From positions 2,170,001-2,234,000 of the forward strand of contig SSBO01000008.1 in the NCBI GenBank assembly GCA_005281725.1: a stretch of 64,000 nucleotides of DNA, written 5' to 3'. Both the position numbers and the translations under genes were made by a program. Of the stretch, positions 1 to 13,900 are shown in pieces; the stretch's first letter is position 1; every line of letters begins with the position of its first letter. Source of the stretch: Wuchereria bancrofti (lineage: Eukaryota > Nematoda > Chromadorea > Rhabditida > Onchocercidae). A model generated the notes under the pieces. The model had not been told where the DNA came from, searched no databases, and saw only the letters and a program-made list of their open reading frames with translations.

Positions 1-99
1 AAAATGACAATTAAAAAAATGATAAAAAATAGTTGCTAAAATAATACAAAAAAAAAAAAAGAAATCCAATGTTTGAGAATTAAATTAAAAATGAGCGCA

Positions 100-670
100 A
101 GAAAAAAAAGCATTTCCGGAATTTATGGCGAGAACAATCGAATTAGTTGTCACATAATAATCGTAATATGAGACGACCAAAAATGCGAACATAACAAATA
201 TGAATCCAGTGAGCGTTAATACATTTGGTGCCAGCCAAGTTGGATAAAACTGTTAAAATTGTTGTTCCAAAATGAAATTCCAATAATTATATCAAAATCA
301 TAAAAAATTTCAACTTTTATTTCAAATATAATAAAATTTCGAATACTATAAGAGAAAATTAGCTATAAACGATGCTCATATTTTACAAAAAAAAAAAAAC
401 TGCAAAATATATTAGAAATTATCAAGCTAAGAAGAATAATTTACCTGTACAATCCAATTCCAGAATGGATGTGAAACATATTTTGACAAAGGACTTGAAT
501 CCACACTGGAATACTGAAATGAAATTTCATTAATAAATGTATAAATTATGCAGGAGTTCAAAATAAAATTTAATATATTCAAATAATAAAATAATCACTT
601 TGTACTTGTCAAATCCTTTCATTTGTTGTTCGCTGAGATATTTGTAATTGAACAATTCCAATAGTACCAT
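100..670 (-). CDS. Ethanolaminephosphotransferase (CDP-alcohol phosphotransferase, EPT1/SELENOI family), 5' exons only
   Basis: This enzyme transfers phosphoethanolamine from CDP-ethanolamine to diacylglycerol to make phosphatidylethanolamine, in the ER/Golgi membrane. Exons read on the minus strand: 599-670 (24 codons, starts MVLLELFNYKYLSEQQ), 445-513 (23 codons, YSSVDSSPLSKYVSHPFWN), then 249 leftwards (FYPTWLAPNVLTLTGF). The order KGFDKYK, SSVD.PLS.YV.HPFWN, P.WLAPN..T..GF matches the N-terminus of vertebrate SELENOI as I remember it and is closer to EPT1 than to choline phosphotransferase. The first two exons are phase 0 with good GT/AG sites. The 3' limit of exon 3 is unclear: the frame stays open into a run of eight T and stops near 88 without a strong donor; the best candidate is a weak GTGACA after the codons for SYYDYY, near 142. 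The catalytic CDP-alcohol motif lies outside the window. Confidence 0.85.
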
Positions 671-1721
671 TTTTCAATATAAAAATGAAATAATTCTTTA
701 GTGAAAAATTGAATTTTCAATTTCAATTAATACTCCACAAAAGACAGACAATCACTAAAAAATATCAAAAATTGCTGTTGTCGCTGTTGCTGTTGCTACT
801 TCCACTACTAATATTGCTATCTTCTTGATAAAACTCTTAAAATGATTGAGCAAAAAACAGTTGCCGAAAATGACAATACTAATGAGATGTCCTCTCGATG
901 ACACTCGCAATGACCTCTCTGCATTTCTTTGCAACTTGACAACCTCCTCAAATACTATTATATCTCGTCCACAAATATGTCTCACTCTCGCTGTCATCGA
1001 GAATTAAACATTGAGCGGTATAGATAGAGCCTAGCGCTCTCGCTCAAATTGTATCAGTGGTGATTCACTAAATTGTTCAAATTACCTTTCCAAGAAATAA
1101 TTGAGAATCGAGCAATAGCAGTAGCAAGTAGTAGTACTAGCAGTAGCAACAACAGTTGGTTGCCAATATTTTTATATATAAATGATCGATTGATTATCGA
1201 TCGATTGACCGATCACTTTTAGGGTTAGCAAGCATATTTTTCTACCCCCCCCAAAAAAAAAAAAAAGAAAATGTCACATTAATTAGTCAATGTTTCATAA
1301 ACATTTTTAATCTAATATATGTCTTACAATTAAACATAATACTATGTAAACAGATATACCTATCAGTTAAGTTTTGAAAATTAATTCAAATTTGTTTAAA
1401 ATAAAATTAATTGAAAGTTTTGCTTATTATAAATGATTAATGCAATTATTTTAAAAAGTGCATCTTTTTTCTTTATTTTTCCACTTTATTTTGTTATATT
1501 TCATTTAATCGCTTTTAATTGTTTACGCTTTGAAAATAATTTCACTTTGTTGTAGCATTTCTTAGAACACTTTTTAGACATTTTCAGATGCGCTTCAAAA
1601 TAATTTGATCTTTGTCCTTTCTGTTTTAACAATGAATGTGTATCATTTCTCTTCTCTTACAAAATCAAACATCTAACAACGGAAACATTCGACACTTTAA
1701 AATCATTTTTTGTCACCAACA

Positions 1722-1833
1722 AGACATACATATACATACACATACACATACAGACATACACATACAAGATATGTGAAAATATGTAAGACATACACATACA
1801 GACAGACACATACATACATACATACATACATAT
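1722..1833. repeat. ACATAC-type microsatellite
   Basis: Interrupted runs of ACATAC, ACATATAC and ACAT units, ending in six successive CATA units. It lies in the intergenic region and no coding role is visible. Confidence 0.9.
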
Positions 1834-4800
1834 AAATTTGTATTATTTGATATGTATTTAATGATTTAATGGAGGATTTTCAAGTGTAAAATTATTGTAG
1901 TAACGGAACAGATGTGATGAAATAAGAATAAAGACGGTTACCTGTTCTTTACCCGTCTTTTTACCTGGGATGTACCCGTATTGTGACCATCGAACAATAA
2001 AAGAAAGAGCAGATATCACTTTTTTTTTTTTGTATACATGGTGAACACTATTGCCACCCATATAATTTGTATTTTCATTTTTGGTACGAAGCGATGACTG
2101 ACACAACACATTAAAGATAACAGAGAAGAAGGAAAGGGTTACAGATGATCAAACGGGTAAATACTTTCCTGGTGAGTTTTTGATACGTTTCATCAAATTT
2201 AACACTTTTTTTTTTTTTACTTCAATTCATCATTTTTTTAAATATAACAATTTTGAAAATTTTAAATTCAATCTTTAATTCGAATTTAAACTTTATCTAT
2301 CGAATAATAAACTAATTAAGAAAGAATTTATAAATGCAAAATTTAATTCTTTCAAGTCTATACGTTTATGAAATTCTCAAATTTCTTACAAATTTCATTT
2401 TAAGCTTCATTTTGTTGTCAGAAATTTGTAAGTGATTTGAAAAAAAAAAAAAATTTTCTTTATACCAACTCTTCCTGCCATATGGTAATTTCTTTTTTTT
2501 TTTCCGGTTGCCTTCAATGAGAGATATCGTATAAAGATTGTGACTAAAGTATTTTTATAATCAATCTAATCTTCTAAACTGCATTTTAAATTAGTTTTAA
2601 TTTTACTTGCTAGTGTAGCCTAATTTCTAGAATCCTAAATTTCGATTGATAATTTCGAACGTTATTAGTCGATTTCAAATTAATAACCAAGAAATCTATA
2701 AGCGTCCAGTTTTCATCCCTTAAATTGATTAATTACTATTAATTATGACAGTAATTTGAAGTAAAGTTCTATCCTAATGATGACGATGACAAATGATGTT
2801 TTTTTTTTTTTCCGTACCATTAATGGAAACAAATTAGTAATCATTTTTACTTCTCTTTCTCTCTTCCCTCTTTCTAAGCAACAAGAACTATCGAAATCAA
2901 ATATTCTTTCCATTTTTTTTTTCCTACTTTTCTGGAACAATTCTTTCTCGTTAAAGGTTACTTTAAAAAAAAAAAAAAAAAAGAAAAAAGAAAGAAAGAA
3001 GAAAAAATCTTAATTTTGTGATATTTCTTATCTTTCTCTAATATTGATACATATATTTTATTAAATAATCGAAAATTTCTTATAAAAAGAGGAATTAATT
3101 TCATATTCATTCTAGGATTAAATCTCTTTACATTTTCAACAAATTTAAATCAGCGATTTATACAGGAAAGCTGTGCAGTTTACGATTTCGAAAATTGGAG
3201 CAATTCCCGTTGAATGTTCTTTTTCAACTCTCATCCTGCAATTATTATTTAATGCACCATAGAATGTGAGAACTATGAATTTTCTTCAAAAATTAATATC
3301 TTCCTACCCTACGGCTACTTTACCCGGATTGCATCGATTAATTTCTCATTCCTTAAAATGTGCTTGAAGTGTATTTTCTAGAGAGAAAATTCTAATATGA
3401 AATTAACAAGATTTGTTACTTATTCTTTATTTTATAATTTCCCTCTATTCATTTATTTTCTAAATCTTTCCTATATTTTTTTCATTTTATTATTCAATCG
3501 CTAATGATCTCAATAAAAATCACAATATAAACGAATTATGAGAATAGAATATCAATAATTTGTTTTGTTTTCTATATCAGTTCATATCTGTGAAAAGATA
3601 TTTATTATGCTTATTTAAAAGAATTTTTCTTCCGCAAACCTTATATGCATATCAGTTAAAATTAGTTTTAAAAATTTCACATTCAAACTTTTCGTATTTG
3701 ATGCTTAGAATTGATACTTTTTTATGATTTAAAATCTTTTAATATTTTTGAAAAAATTTTTTTGAATTTCTCGCAACTCAATAGAAAGGATTATAGTATT
3801 GTATTATAGATGAATGAGATTAATTTCGAATATTTTAGCATTTCGATAAAAAAATGATACAGAGAATTTGTAGCAACGACTATATGTTAATAAATGTCTG
3901 AAATAAATCATTGATTACTTTCAGAATTTAAAACTTTTTCAGAATTTATGTTTCTTCAACTTTTCGACGTCTTCAATTGCTCATTTTAAAAATTACTTCA
4001 TAAATAGACAAGTGCCCATAATATTTTTGGTCGTTTATTCTTCGATTACTATTTTTGAGAATTTAAATATGATAGTTAATATAGGCTTCTTTTTGCATAA
4101 ATGAGTATTTAAAACTTAAATTTAATTCATAAATAGAAGGTTGTTTTTAGATAAATTTTAAATTACAATCAGATCACTCTTGAAACTGAACAATTTTCCA
4201 ATTATTTCTCACAATTATTTTTCCTTGAATTTTACATTTTGTTAACCTCGGAAATGTTATGGAATTGTAAAATGTCACAATAGTCAGTGTTAATGTCAAG
4301 ATGTATTTTTTTTTTTCTTTTTTTTTTTATGAATGATTTTCAATTGAGCGTTATGTAACGAGATACGTGATTATGTTACGTCGAAATCAACCGGGAACAA
4401 TTCAAAAATTATGGTAATAATTTTATTGTCATTATTTTTTAACTTTTTTTTTATATTTAGGTAATAATTGCTATATTTTCTTTTTTTTTTCAAAATTAGT
4501 GCAATACTTCTCATTTCAAATAAAACATTTTTAAATTGTCAATTCAATATGACACTAAAATATGCTTTTCCTTATACCAGTAATTAGTTCTATTTCATGT
4601 TTCTTTTCATCGTAAATTTTCCATAATATTTAAATTGTATTCAAAAAAAAAAAACAATTTTACATCTTCCTTTCTTTTTTTAAAAAAAAAAAAAACAAAC
4701 TTGTTGAATTTCATTTTGTAATAATTGCATCGTACGTTGGTTTCTTTTTTTTTTTTTTCCAATTTATTGGTAATTTCACAAGTGCTAGCGTCCAAAAACA

Positions 4801-6852
4801 TTGTTTAATGTTTTCGAACATTTTTCATCTTAATTTAACACCGACTGAATAATATTATCAATTATTTACTTCTTATTCATCATTTTCAAATGATGCCATC
4901 CGGAAAATATTCAACCGAAATGGCAGAATGAATTTTAATTTTCCGCATAAAATTACTAATTTCTATACTTCATGTTACTCTGTCTTTTCTCATTAAATGT
5001 ATAATTTCTTGCGATAATTTTTGATTATTTTTTTTTTTTTTTGTTCATTAAAATTTTTCTACCCAACCTATAGGTGGATAAATTTAGTAGGTGAGAGGAA
5101 GAGAGAAAGATGTCATTAAATGACTTCCAAATTTATATATTTATATGTTATATCTATATTTAATGATAACCGTGTATTAAGGAAAGAAGGCAATCACATA
5201 TTTCACTTTGCCTACCCTTCCTTCCTTCCTTCCTCCCTTTCTCCCACTTCTGCCCAATGTTTGGGTCATTGTCCAGTCTTCAGGCAAAATAGTTTACCAG
5301 CGTAAATTTTACATACCATTAGATGATGCCTTCCTGCTGCTGCTATCTCTCTACCATCTGTTAGCTCTTAGTTTTATGTTCGCTCAACAGCTGTCTGATA
5401 TGAATATTTGCTATTTCTATTAGAACAATTTAACAAAAAAAAAAAAAAAAAAGAAAAAATTAGGGACCAAATTTCGATTATGTCATTTGAGTTAGATTTT
5501 AGTTGACATTCTTATCGATGATCGAACAACATGGATATATGTGGCCAAGAAAGATAGCATTGTATATGCTTTGCTTGGCTTCTTTCCTTTCAGCTTCCTC
5601 AGGCCTTTTATAGGCTTTTTCCTTCCTTTTTCCCTTTCGGACTAATTGATACATTGATTTTGTCCTCTCTTCCCATGTGTCTGTCTTTCCGTTTATTTAT
5701 TGATTCGTCGTCGTTGTCCACTTTTGCTACAAATAAAATGACCCTATTTTCTGTTGTAGTTCGATGATTTGTATTCCACATCCCATAAATAATATATATT
5801 GTCGTGTTTATTATTATCATTAATTGCTTATCACTATTATTATTATTATTATTTTATTATTGTTATCCTTAACAATTGTTATTATCGTTATTCTTAGAAT
5901 TGCGCTTTAGTAATTAAAAAATTATTTTTCGTTTCCCTTTTTTTCTTTTTTTTTTCACTTTTGTTTACTTTTTTAATTTAAAAAAAAAAAAGATAGAAGA
6001 AGAGATTAAAAAGATTTTGTATCATTTTCAGATAAATTAACATTGCGCTTGTGAACATTTTGCTTTAGATATTTAGAATCTGATTCTATTCTAATATGAA
6101 ATTTAGAATTTCTTTTTCAATTATGAAAATATTAATCTTACTTAGTTTAATTGTTAAATTTATTGATTAAACAAAATAAATAAAGCCTAATATGCTTAAC
6201 AGTTACAAACAATACCTTTTCTCTCTCTCTCTTTCAAAATTTAATTATCTCTCTCAACTATTATCATTTAACATAATACAACAATATTTCTGCAACTTTT
6301 TCTTTTTTTTTTATCAATTCATATCGGTTGATGAGTTAGTTTCTTTTGTGAAAATGTTATTTTCTTCATTTTTCATTCTTTTCAATTTGATTAACTGCCA
6401 CTTTCCCTACTTAAATAGATAATTTTTCCCTTTCATATTACCCAAAAAGAGAAAAAAAAAAGAAGAAAAGAAAAGAGAAGAACACAGCATTTCTTTTTTT
6501 TTTCAATTTTCGGCGGTTTTTTTGACGCCAATAAATTACTATTTAATTTTCACTTTTCATGAACTTTTATTCTTCCTTCCTTTTTTGTGTGGTAAATTTA
6601 ACAAAATGCTATGGATCAATTGTTCCTTCTCTTCTTTCTTTACTGAATGACAAAGAAGATGCATCACAATTTTAACATATCACATAAGTTTCAAAAAAAA
6701 AAAAAAGTGTTTTAGTAATTAAGCATTTTTTATTATTGTAGGAAACGTGAAATACGTTTGAAGGAATTAATTTTTTTTTTTTTAATTTCTCTACACTAAA
6801 CGTTGCATCAATTATGAGATTTAATGAATAGTTATGAATGCAAATTTAATGT

Positions 6853-6896
6853 GATAGTTTATAGTATGAAATTTCATATTCATATTATAAACTATC
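6853..6896. repeat. Imperfect inverted repeat (hairpin)
   Basis: The 11-base arm GATAGTTTATA at the left is matched by TATAAACTATC at the right. The inner sequence is also partly self-complementary (ATGAAAT facing ATTTCAT), so the whole 44 bases could fold into one hairpin. No flanking direct repeats or coding sequence were seen. A miRNA precursor, a tiny MITE remnant or chance in AT-rich DNA are all possible. Confidence 0.5.
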
Positions 6897-9294
6897 AAAA
6901 AGTCTGAAGGCAAAGCAAAGTTTTCAGAATTTTTAAAATAAAAAGTGAAAATTTTGCTAGCAAATACGATAAACACAACAATTCCCATACATACGAGATT
7001 TTATCCTACTGAAATAACTTTTTTTTTTTTGTTTTGCTATAGTATTGAAAAGTAAATTTTATCAATTTATAAACGATAGAAAAATAATTTATCAAAATTT
7101 CATATTCCGGAAAAGCACTGTGTTATCATAGTAAACTTTTTCATTTGCAACAGGTACTCATTCTTTCCAGTATATTAATCAAAATTCATTGGAAACGGAT
7201 TATTAAGGAAATATTAAAATAAAATTAATTATACAAAAATCAACTGATCAATTAGAGATAAATTTCATTTAAGATCTTATTGATAAGATAATAATTAAAG
7301 ATAGTGCAAAAAAGAAAAATGAAAAAGTTGAAAATTTATTCTTCAACATTATACCATTCAAATGTTGCACAAATATAACCTTTAAAATTTATTGCAAATT
7401 GTTTGCTTATCGCATCGTTAATCCTAAATCATTTCTGTGTTTACTTACTTATCTCATATATTTCTATTTGTTCAACGAACGACACAATTTTAAATTTGAT
7501 TTCAAATTCAAACCCTAATTTTAATTAATTCACAAATACTGTGTGTAAAAAATAGTGTGGAAACAAAGAGTGAATGTATTTAAAAAGGCGAATCGAAATC
7601 TTGTTTTGCTGTTTGATTGATCTCATTTCGTAATTTTTCAAAATTTAATTTTCTTTTTTTTTTTTTTTTTGCAGTGGATTCATTATCAGTATGTAATTTT
7701 TGCATTTTTTTATTAATGAAATGTATATTTCTGTAAATGTTGTTGAAAAATTAGAATGGAAGGATATTTTTGAACTAAAAATATTACCAGTAAAAATACC
7801 TGCTGCATTTTTTCTTTTTTTTTTTTCATCAATTATTGTCAACAGTACATATGAACTAAACAACCATTTGTCATCTGTCATTGATTTTTATTTTTTATCA
7901 TCTATGTCATCTAGCAATTGTTTAAATCCAAAATTAGCACAAAAAGATAGATTTACAAATGTTATCATTTGGCATAAAATCGATAAGAAAATGTTCATTT
8001 CAATTTGCGGATTTTTCAAAAGAATTTTGATTATATTTTTTTTTTTGTTGAGTTTGTTCAATTTTAGGTCATCCTTGTTGGATCTTTTCAATAAAGTGCA
8101 ATTCTTTTTCTTGAATTTTTTTTAATAAAAAATTTCTTGTTTATCCTCAATTTTTCTTATGTAACACAGTTTTATAATTTTGACAACTTAGCATTTTATC
8201 TTTTCTCAGGGACAAAATGCTAATTTATCAGAGTTTATCAGTTTATCATCTTAGAGCAAACATTTGATTTGATGATAATGATCAATTATATTATTTTATA
8301 TATTCATTAATTACAACTTTTGCTTTTTTTTTTTTACTTCCGGCCGTTTCTGTCTTATTTTTCCATCTTTGTTTCTTTTTCTTTTTTTTCCTATCTTTTT
8401 CCGTTTTACCTTCCTGTTTTAAACATTCAACTATTTAAATATATAATTGTTGTGATTATCTCACTTTCTATTTCTAACCTATCTAGTCTACCTTTTACTT
8501 TTCTTTTTCAAATTTCAATTTTTCTTTTTTTTTTTTCAAAACACATAGCAGCAACAGGAACAGCAACAATCGGAAAACATAAATCATAATGCTACTGACG
8601 ATGAACTAGTAAAAGGGATAGATTTCTTCGTCTCCATTTCATTCCAATACATCTTTTTTTTTTGTTCCCGAATTACTACTACTTTCAAGGTTATTGTAAT
8701 CATCTGATGCTGTTTTAATGGTAATATTTGTCATCATTACACAGTCAAACTACCACTGTAAATTTGTCGAGATGACCAAGGTCATTTACACTATACCAAT
8801 GTCAATTACTATATGAAATATCATTGTATAATCAAATTTTAGACAACATTTTTTGTTGCTTCTCTTTTCTATTGTATGTTTATTGGATTACAACAATTAG
8901 TACTAATTAAATATTATAATACATTTTTGCAAATTCTTATATATAATTTTATAGCTTAATTAAGCTTATTCTGTTTGGAAAATACTATCAGATTAACTAA
9001 AAATTATTTTATTTAGATTGCAAACTATTGATTTATTTATTATTTTTTTACTGTTTATTGTGTAATTTACAGATACAATTACACTTTTCTTCACTGTTCA
9101 TATTATTATTTACACTTCATTAGCTTATGCTATATTAAATTTATGCATAACACAATTTACAGTTTATTTAAATGACAGTCAATTATCTATCATTATAATT
9201 GTTTAGTTGACAACAGGTGGTGTAATATTATTATAGTTTGTTCAAATTTGTGATCTCGTTTTTTGTCAGATTTCAAATTTGCACTACAATTGAA

Positions 9295-9320
9295 CAGCAG
9301 CAGCAGCAGCAGCAGCAGCA
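9295..9320. repeat. (CAG)n trinucleotide repeat
   Basis: About 8.7 uninterrupted CAG units. It is not inside any supportable reading frame. Confidence 0.95.
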
Positions 9321-10903
9321 CTAGTCTAAATTATATATCTATTCATTATCATCCACATTTATTTATCTCATTCAGATGTTTACTAATCTTTTCAAATTGC
9401 TATTCCTACCGTTACTAAAAATTATTGTCCTATTGATGATATTTGTCATCCATTTGTTTCTCCATTCGAATAGCAAAGTTTAATGACATTCATCGTTCCA
9501 TTTATTTGAAAACGGGAGTAAAATTAAGTGATTCTGTTTTAATTGACTGTCTAAATCTCTTAAATAATTATTGAAGAGAAGAGCAACAGTATTTCTAAGA
9601 TGCAAGCTCATCAATGACAGATTCTCTTCATGAAGTGATAATGTTTGTTGAAATTAAATATTGCGATTAAAATTACAAAAGTGACACTTTTTTTTTTTCA
9701 TTCTTATTCCTGTCCTTTTAATTGTATGAGAGATGTATGTAGTTTTTACCATAAAACCTGATTTTTAACAAGAAAAAACATCAGTTCTTATAAGGTCAAA
9801 TGTATTTAACATCAAACCGTAATTTTGATTGATTGATTGATATACACGAGCCTTTTATAATAATATATCATTCATTTCACGCTCATCAGTTATTATTATC
9901 TAAATTTATTATTCACGATTTATTTCCTCTTTTGAAAAGACAAACAATAAACTTCTCTTATTTAAAATCCATTATGGAAATTTTGAATAATATATATTTT
10001 TCTGTCTATTCGAAATTTAATCCATTTAAGATTAGAAATATTTTCATTGAAAATCTGGTTAACCATCGATTTTTTGATTGTCTAATAATCTTCCAGTAAC
10101 TTTTATCTTAAATTTTGTACTCCATTTCATCCTCAAAAGAACCGTTTATTTACCTCTTCTGCAATTGTCATATTTGGTGAGTAAATTCTTAACTAAATAT
10201 CCTAATAAAAATTACCGATGCGTATATTTCATTGTATAGTTGTTCTATTGATAAAATTTAATTATGTTTGATAAGAGAGTTATCAGTAAAAGTGATCATT
10301 TGAAATGTTTGAATATTAAATAAATGATTGTTAAAATATTCTATCTAATAGCTTTTTCTTTCTCTACAGTGTGATAAAGTGTAAAATTAGTATCTTTAAA
10401 CTAATTCAAACTAATGTTACATACATAGCATCAAAATTTTTGAAAAAAAATTTTTAACCTACTTTTTTTTTTTTTTTAACCTACTGAAGCACTTATAAAA
10501 ACCCTTAGCTTATTTTGCTCATTTTACAATTGAAAATCATATGTAAATTCTTCAAAATGATTAATACTTTGTGATTTGTCTTTGCTAAATTATCCTCCAA
10601 TTCATATCATTAACAAAATTACAATGTAAATGATAAATTATCATTTTTAAAAGAGTTTTGTTGAAATGATGATTAAAGTTTTCCATTGTAATCCAGTTTT
10701 GCACAATTTCTAGACTTATGATTAATATGGAATTAGTGTGACCGATTTTACTTCCGTATTTTTCTCTTCTATTCGATCATAAAAATTTGTTTAATCACCC
10801 ATTTCGCGTATAGCAAATCTTTCTGCAAATCTGTGATATTCGTTCGTTCATTTACTTAAAAATATATGATTAAATTTTAATTAAAATTTTAATTGAAAAT
10901 TTT

Positions 10904-10914
10904 AGTTTCTGGCA
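10904..10914 (+). other. Splice-acceptor-like site just upstream of the MPRIP-like start codon
   Basis: A T-rich stretch ending in TTTTAG precedes the ATG by nine bases. This is typical spacing for spliced-leader addition in nematodes. It could equally be the 3' end of an ordinary intron joined to an unrecognised upstream exon, because the frame is open through the nine bases. Confidence 0.45.
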
Positions 10915-13900
10915 ATGAGTGGTCGTAAGGTGACAGCATATAGTTTTTTATATGTTGCACCACCAAATATCGACTTCTCTCAACCATCACATTCAGCCAA
11001 GGTTTACTTTTCTTTTTTTTTTTTTTTTTCACTTCTCTCTCTTTCAACTAAAAATATTTTTTACACTAAATAAATTAATTTGTTGAGATAAAGCATTGGA
11101 AACAAATCGAATTAAAATTTTTTGAGGTAAGAATAATTCAAATTTTTAGTCATATTTCTTCGAAAAAAAAAAAAAAAAACAATTTACAGAGATGGCAACG
11201 ACGATGTTTTACATTATATGAAGATGGTGAATTAAGTTATGCATTAGATGATGATGTTAGCATTTTTTTTTTTTTTAAATTTCACTTATTTTTTCAAACA
11301 TAATTATTTCTCATTTTAAATCTTATTTAAATCAACTCATTAGATTGTTTTCTTTTTTTTTCTTTTAAAAATATTTTGATTTACATTTTCATCTAATTAT
11401 TATTTTTTAATTAGTTTATTTACATATGTATTTTAAATTTTCATTCAGATTCACTTTTTTTTGTTTCAGCCAGAAACAGTTCCACAAGTTAAAATGGACA
11501 TGAATCGATGTGTACGGGTTTGTGAAGCAGATGCAATAACGGGTCATTCACATAGTATCCTTGTAGCATTCCGGAATGATACCTCAAATTCCGATATTGC
11601 TAGTACTTGTGAAAATATTGAAAATGATACTACAACTACTAATCAACATGTACCAATTTGCTACATGAAAGCTGATACTACCGAAGAAATACGATGGTTA
11701 ACTTTACTTTTCTTTTTTTTATTTTTATTTTAACAAAATAATAATTTTTTTTTTTTTTGTGATAATTAATTACAGTATGAAGCATTGCTTTAAAATCATG
11801 AATTTAAATTCAAATTGTAGAAGTTAAATGTTATAGGTGGCAAAGTATACTTCAAAAATATGCTAAACGTAGTATTTATCGGATAACAACGACACCAATA
11901 CGTATGATTGATGATGAACGACAACAACAAATATTGGATGAAACTGCTGAAATAGAAGAAATGATGGAAAGTTGCGGACCAACAATTATTCAGGTTTGAA
12001 AAAAAAAAAGAAGAAAATATCACAAATTAACAAATTGTGCTTGAACGTTCACTTTGTTTGTCATATTTTGAAAAAAAAAATATTATCAATTTTCAAAAGA
12101 GAATATATGTATCATTGATTTCTTCATTTTTAACTTTCATTTATTTCGTATTTTATTACAAAATATTTAAATTATAGAAAGTTATCAAAATAAGCATAAA
12201 GTATTCCTCGATACTTTACGCTGAAAACCTAATCTTTCTGACCTCTCTCTCTACCCTTTCCCATTTTTTACTAGTTTTTTCATCAATTCTTCTATTCATT
12301 CTTTTCCTAATTTTTAGACAAATTTCATTTGAATGTTAAAAGAAAATAAAATAAAATTTGAAGTTCCAATTTTAACAAATAATTGTCAATTTCGAATTAC
12401 CTAATTAATTTAATATTTTACTTATCAAATAATTTTTTTAACCATTTTTTTTTGAGTATTTCTCGAGAAAAATGTCTAAATTATATAACTGAAATCTATT
12501 CAGAATCAGTTATTAAACTTATGCTACTAATACAAAGGGGAAAATACATTCCAAAATGATTGTGATAAAATCATTCCTTAAAAATGATAAAACATCATTA
12601 AACTGAATAGCAATAGTATTGTTCCGTTTCCTGATTCCAACTTAACGATCCGATATTGCATCAATTTTTTTTTTTAAAAAAAAAAAGTGAAAACGAAGCG
12701 CAAATACGCTGAAGCGCAAATATTTGTTTTCGTCTCTTTTATTGGTTAAATTAAAAATTATGTTCGATTTTTATATCATTTTTTTTTTCTAAAAAATATT
12801 CCCATTCATTTGCATACAACTTTTATATTTGTGTATTCAAAAATACATTCTTAAGAATAACATTTTTTAAAAAATATTATTATAGCAGAAAAAAAAAAAT
12901 GTATTTTTCAGTATTGCTTAAAAATAAATCTTAAGAATATATTTTTGAATTACCCGTAGGAATGGAAGTTAACTAATTTCTTTTATTATAATTTTAATTT
13001 CAGGTGAACGATTCAATTTCTCGTCCAACAAGTGCTTCATCAATACGATCAAATCATGAGGCACAACAGCTATCACAATTGGATCCTTTGTCAAATGTAG
13101 TAACACGGGTAGATTTAGGTACCCGGTCGAGCTCTGCTGATGTACATCACGGAACACCACGAGCTGTAAAATATCGAAATAAAGTTAATAAGTAAGTAAA
13201 ATAGTAACAAACTATCTGTAAATTAAAATTAAATATCAAATCGAGTAATAGTAAAATTAGTAAATGAAAATGTAATTCAGCAATATCACTGATTAAACTT
13301 ACAATTGAATATCTTGTCAATAAATTGTTTCAAACTTTGTGTTTTAGATTTGAAAGTTAAGTATTTTCGAAATGATTTTGCAAAAATTAAATCCAAGTAA
13401 TGATCAATTTTAAAACACAAACGTTTTCACTATTGCTTTTTGCTAGTGAGCCCATAGAGTAACCTAAATTTTTCACTAAAACCTATTTTAAACCTACATG
13501 GAAAATTTTTCATAAAAGTCTACCTCATTTGAATCTATTCATCTTGGAAAATTCTCAAGTAATTTTTCTTTCCTTTTATAATTTTAAATTTGCAATTCAA
13601 CAAATTGTAATCAGTCAAAATCCATCCAGTTTAAATCATAAATTTTTACTTATTCTATAATTTTGATAATTATCCTGCTATTATAATTATAACTGATTGT
13701 GATGATAATGAATATATGATTTTATGATTATCGCTACTGTCATCGTTATCAGTTTTACAGTGATTATCATTTTTGTTATCATAGAGTACTTCTCTTACTC
13801 ACTTACTCATAACATAACATTGTTCATTCAAATGACACATGAACTAAAAATTTGTCCTCGTTACCCTTATTTGAGAAAAGAAATTAACAATTTTTCAATT

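Larger units (their letters stand above)
671..10914. other. Gene-poor intergenic region, about 10 kb
   Basis: This spacer separates two divergent genes, the EPT1-like gene (minus) and the MPRIP-like gene (plus). It is dominated by AT-rich sequence and poly-A/poly-T tracts. Open frames of 60-141 codons occur on both strands, often overlapping each other, with biased Phe/Ile/Lys/Asn composition and no recognisable domain or flanking splice sites, so I do not call genes. It holds an ACATAC microsatellite (1722-1833), a short AGC repeat (9295-9320), a near-palindromic hairpin (6853-6896) and a cluster of ATCGAT words near 1183-1215. Untranslated exons or promoters of either neighbour may lie here but cannot be shown from the sequence. 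Confidence 0.6.

Noticed and set aside
1183..1215. Cluster of ATCGAT words as a possible promoter element
   Set aside because: Resembles DRE-type TATCGAT motifs but lies 500 bases upstream of the EPT1 ATG, with no other promoter signal; too weak to call.
7645..8125. Overlapping open frames on both strands (141 codons plus, 78 and 67 codons minus)
   Set aside because: Phe/Ile/Lys/Asn-biased translations with long Phe runs from poly-T, no splice signals that make a gene, and mutual overlap. They look like chance frames in AT-rich DNA.
10097..10176. Possible coding exon upstream of the MPRIP-like ATG
   Set aside because: Acceptor and donor exist and one frame is open to the ATG exon, but the peptide is hydrophobic and unlike the N-terminus of the family. 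Kept only as a possible untranslated exon.
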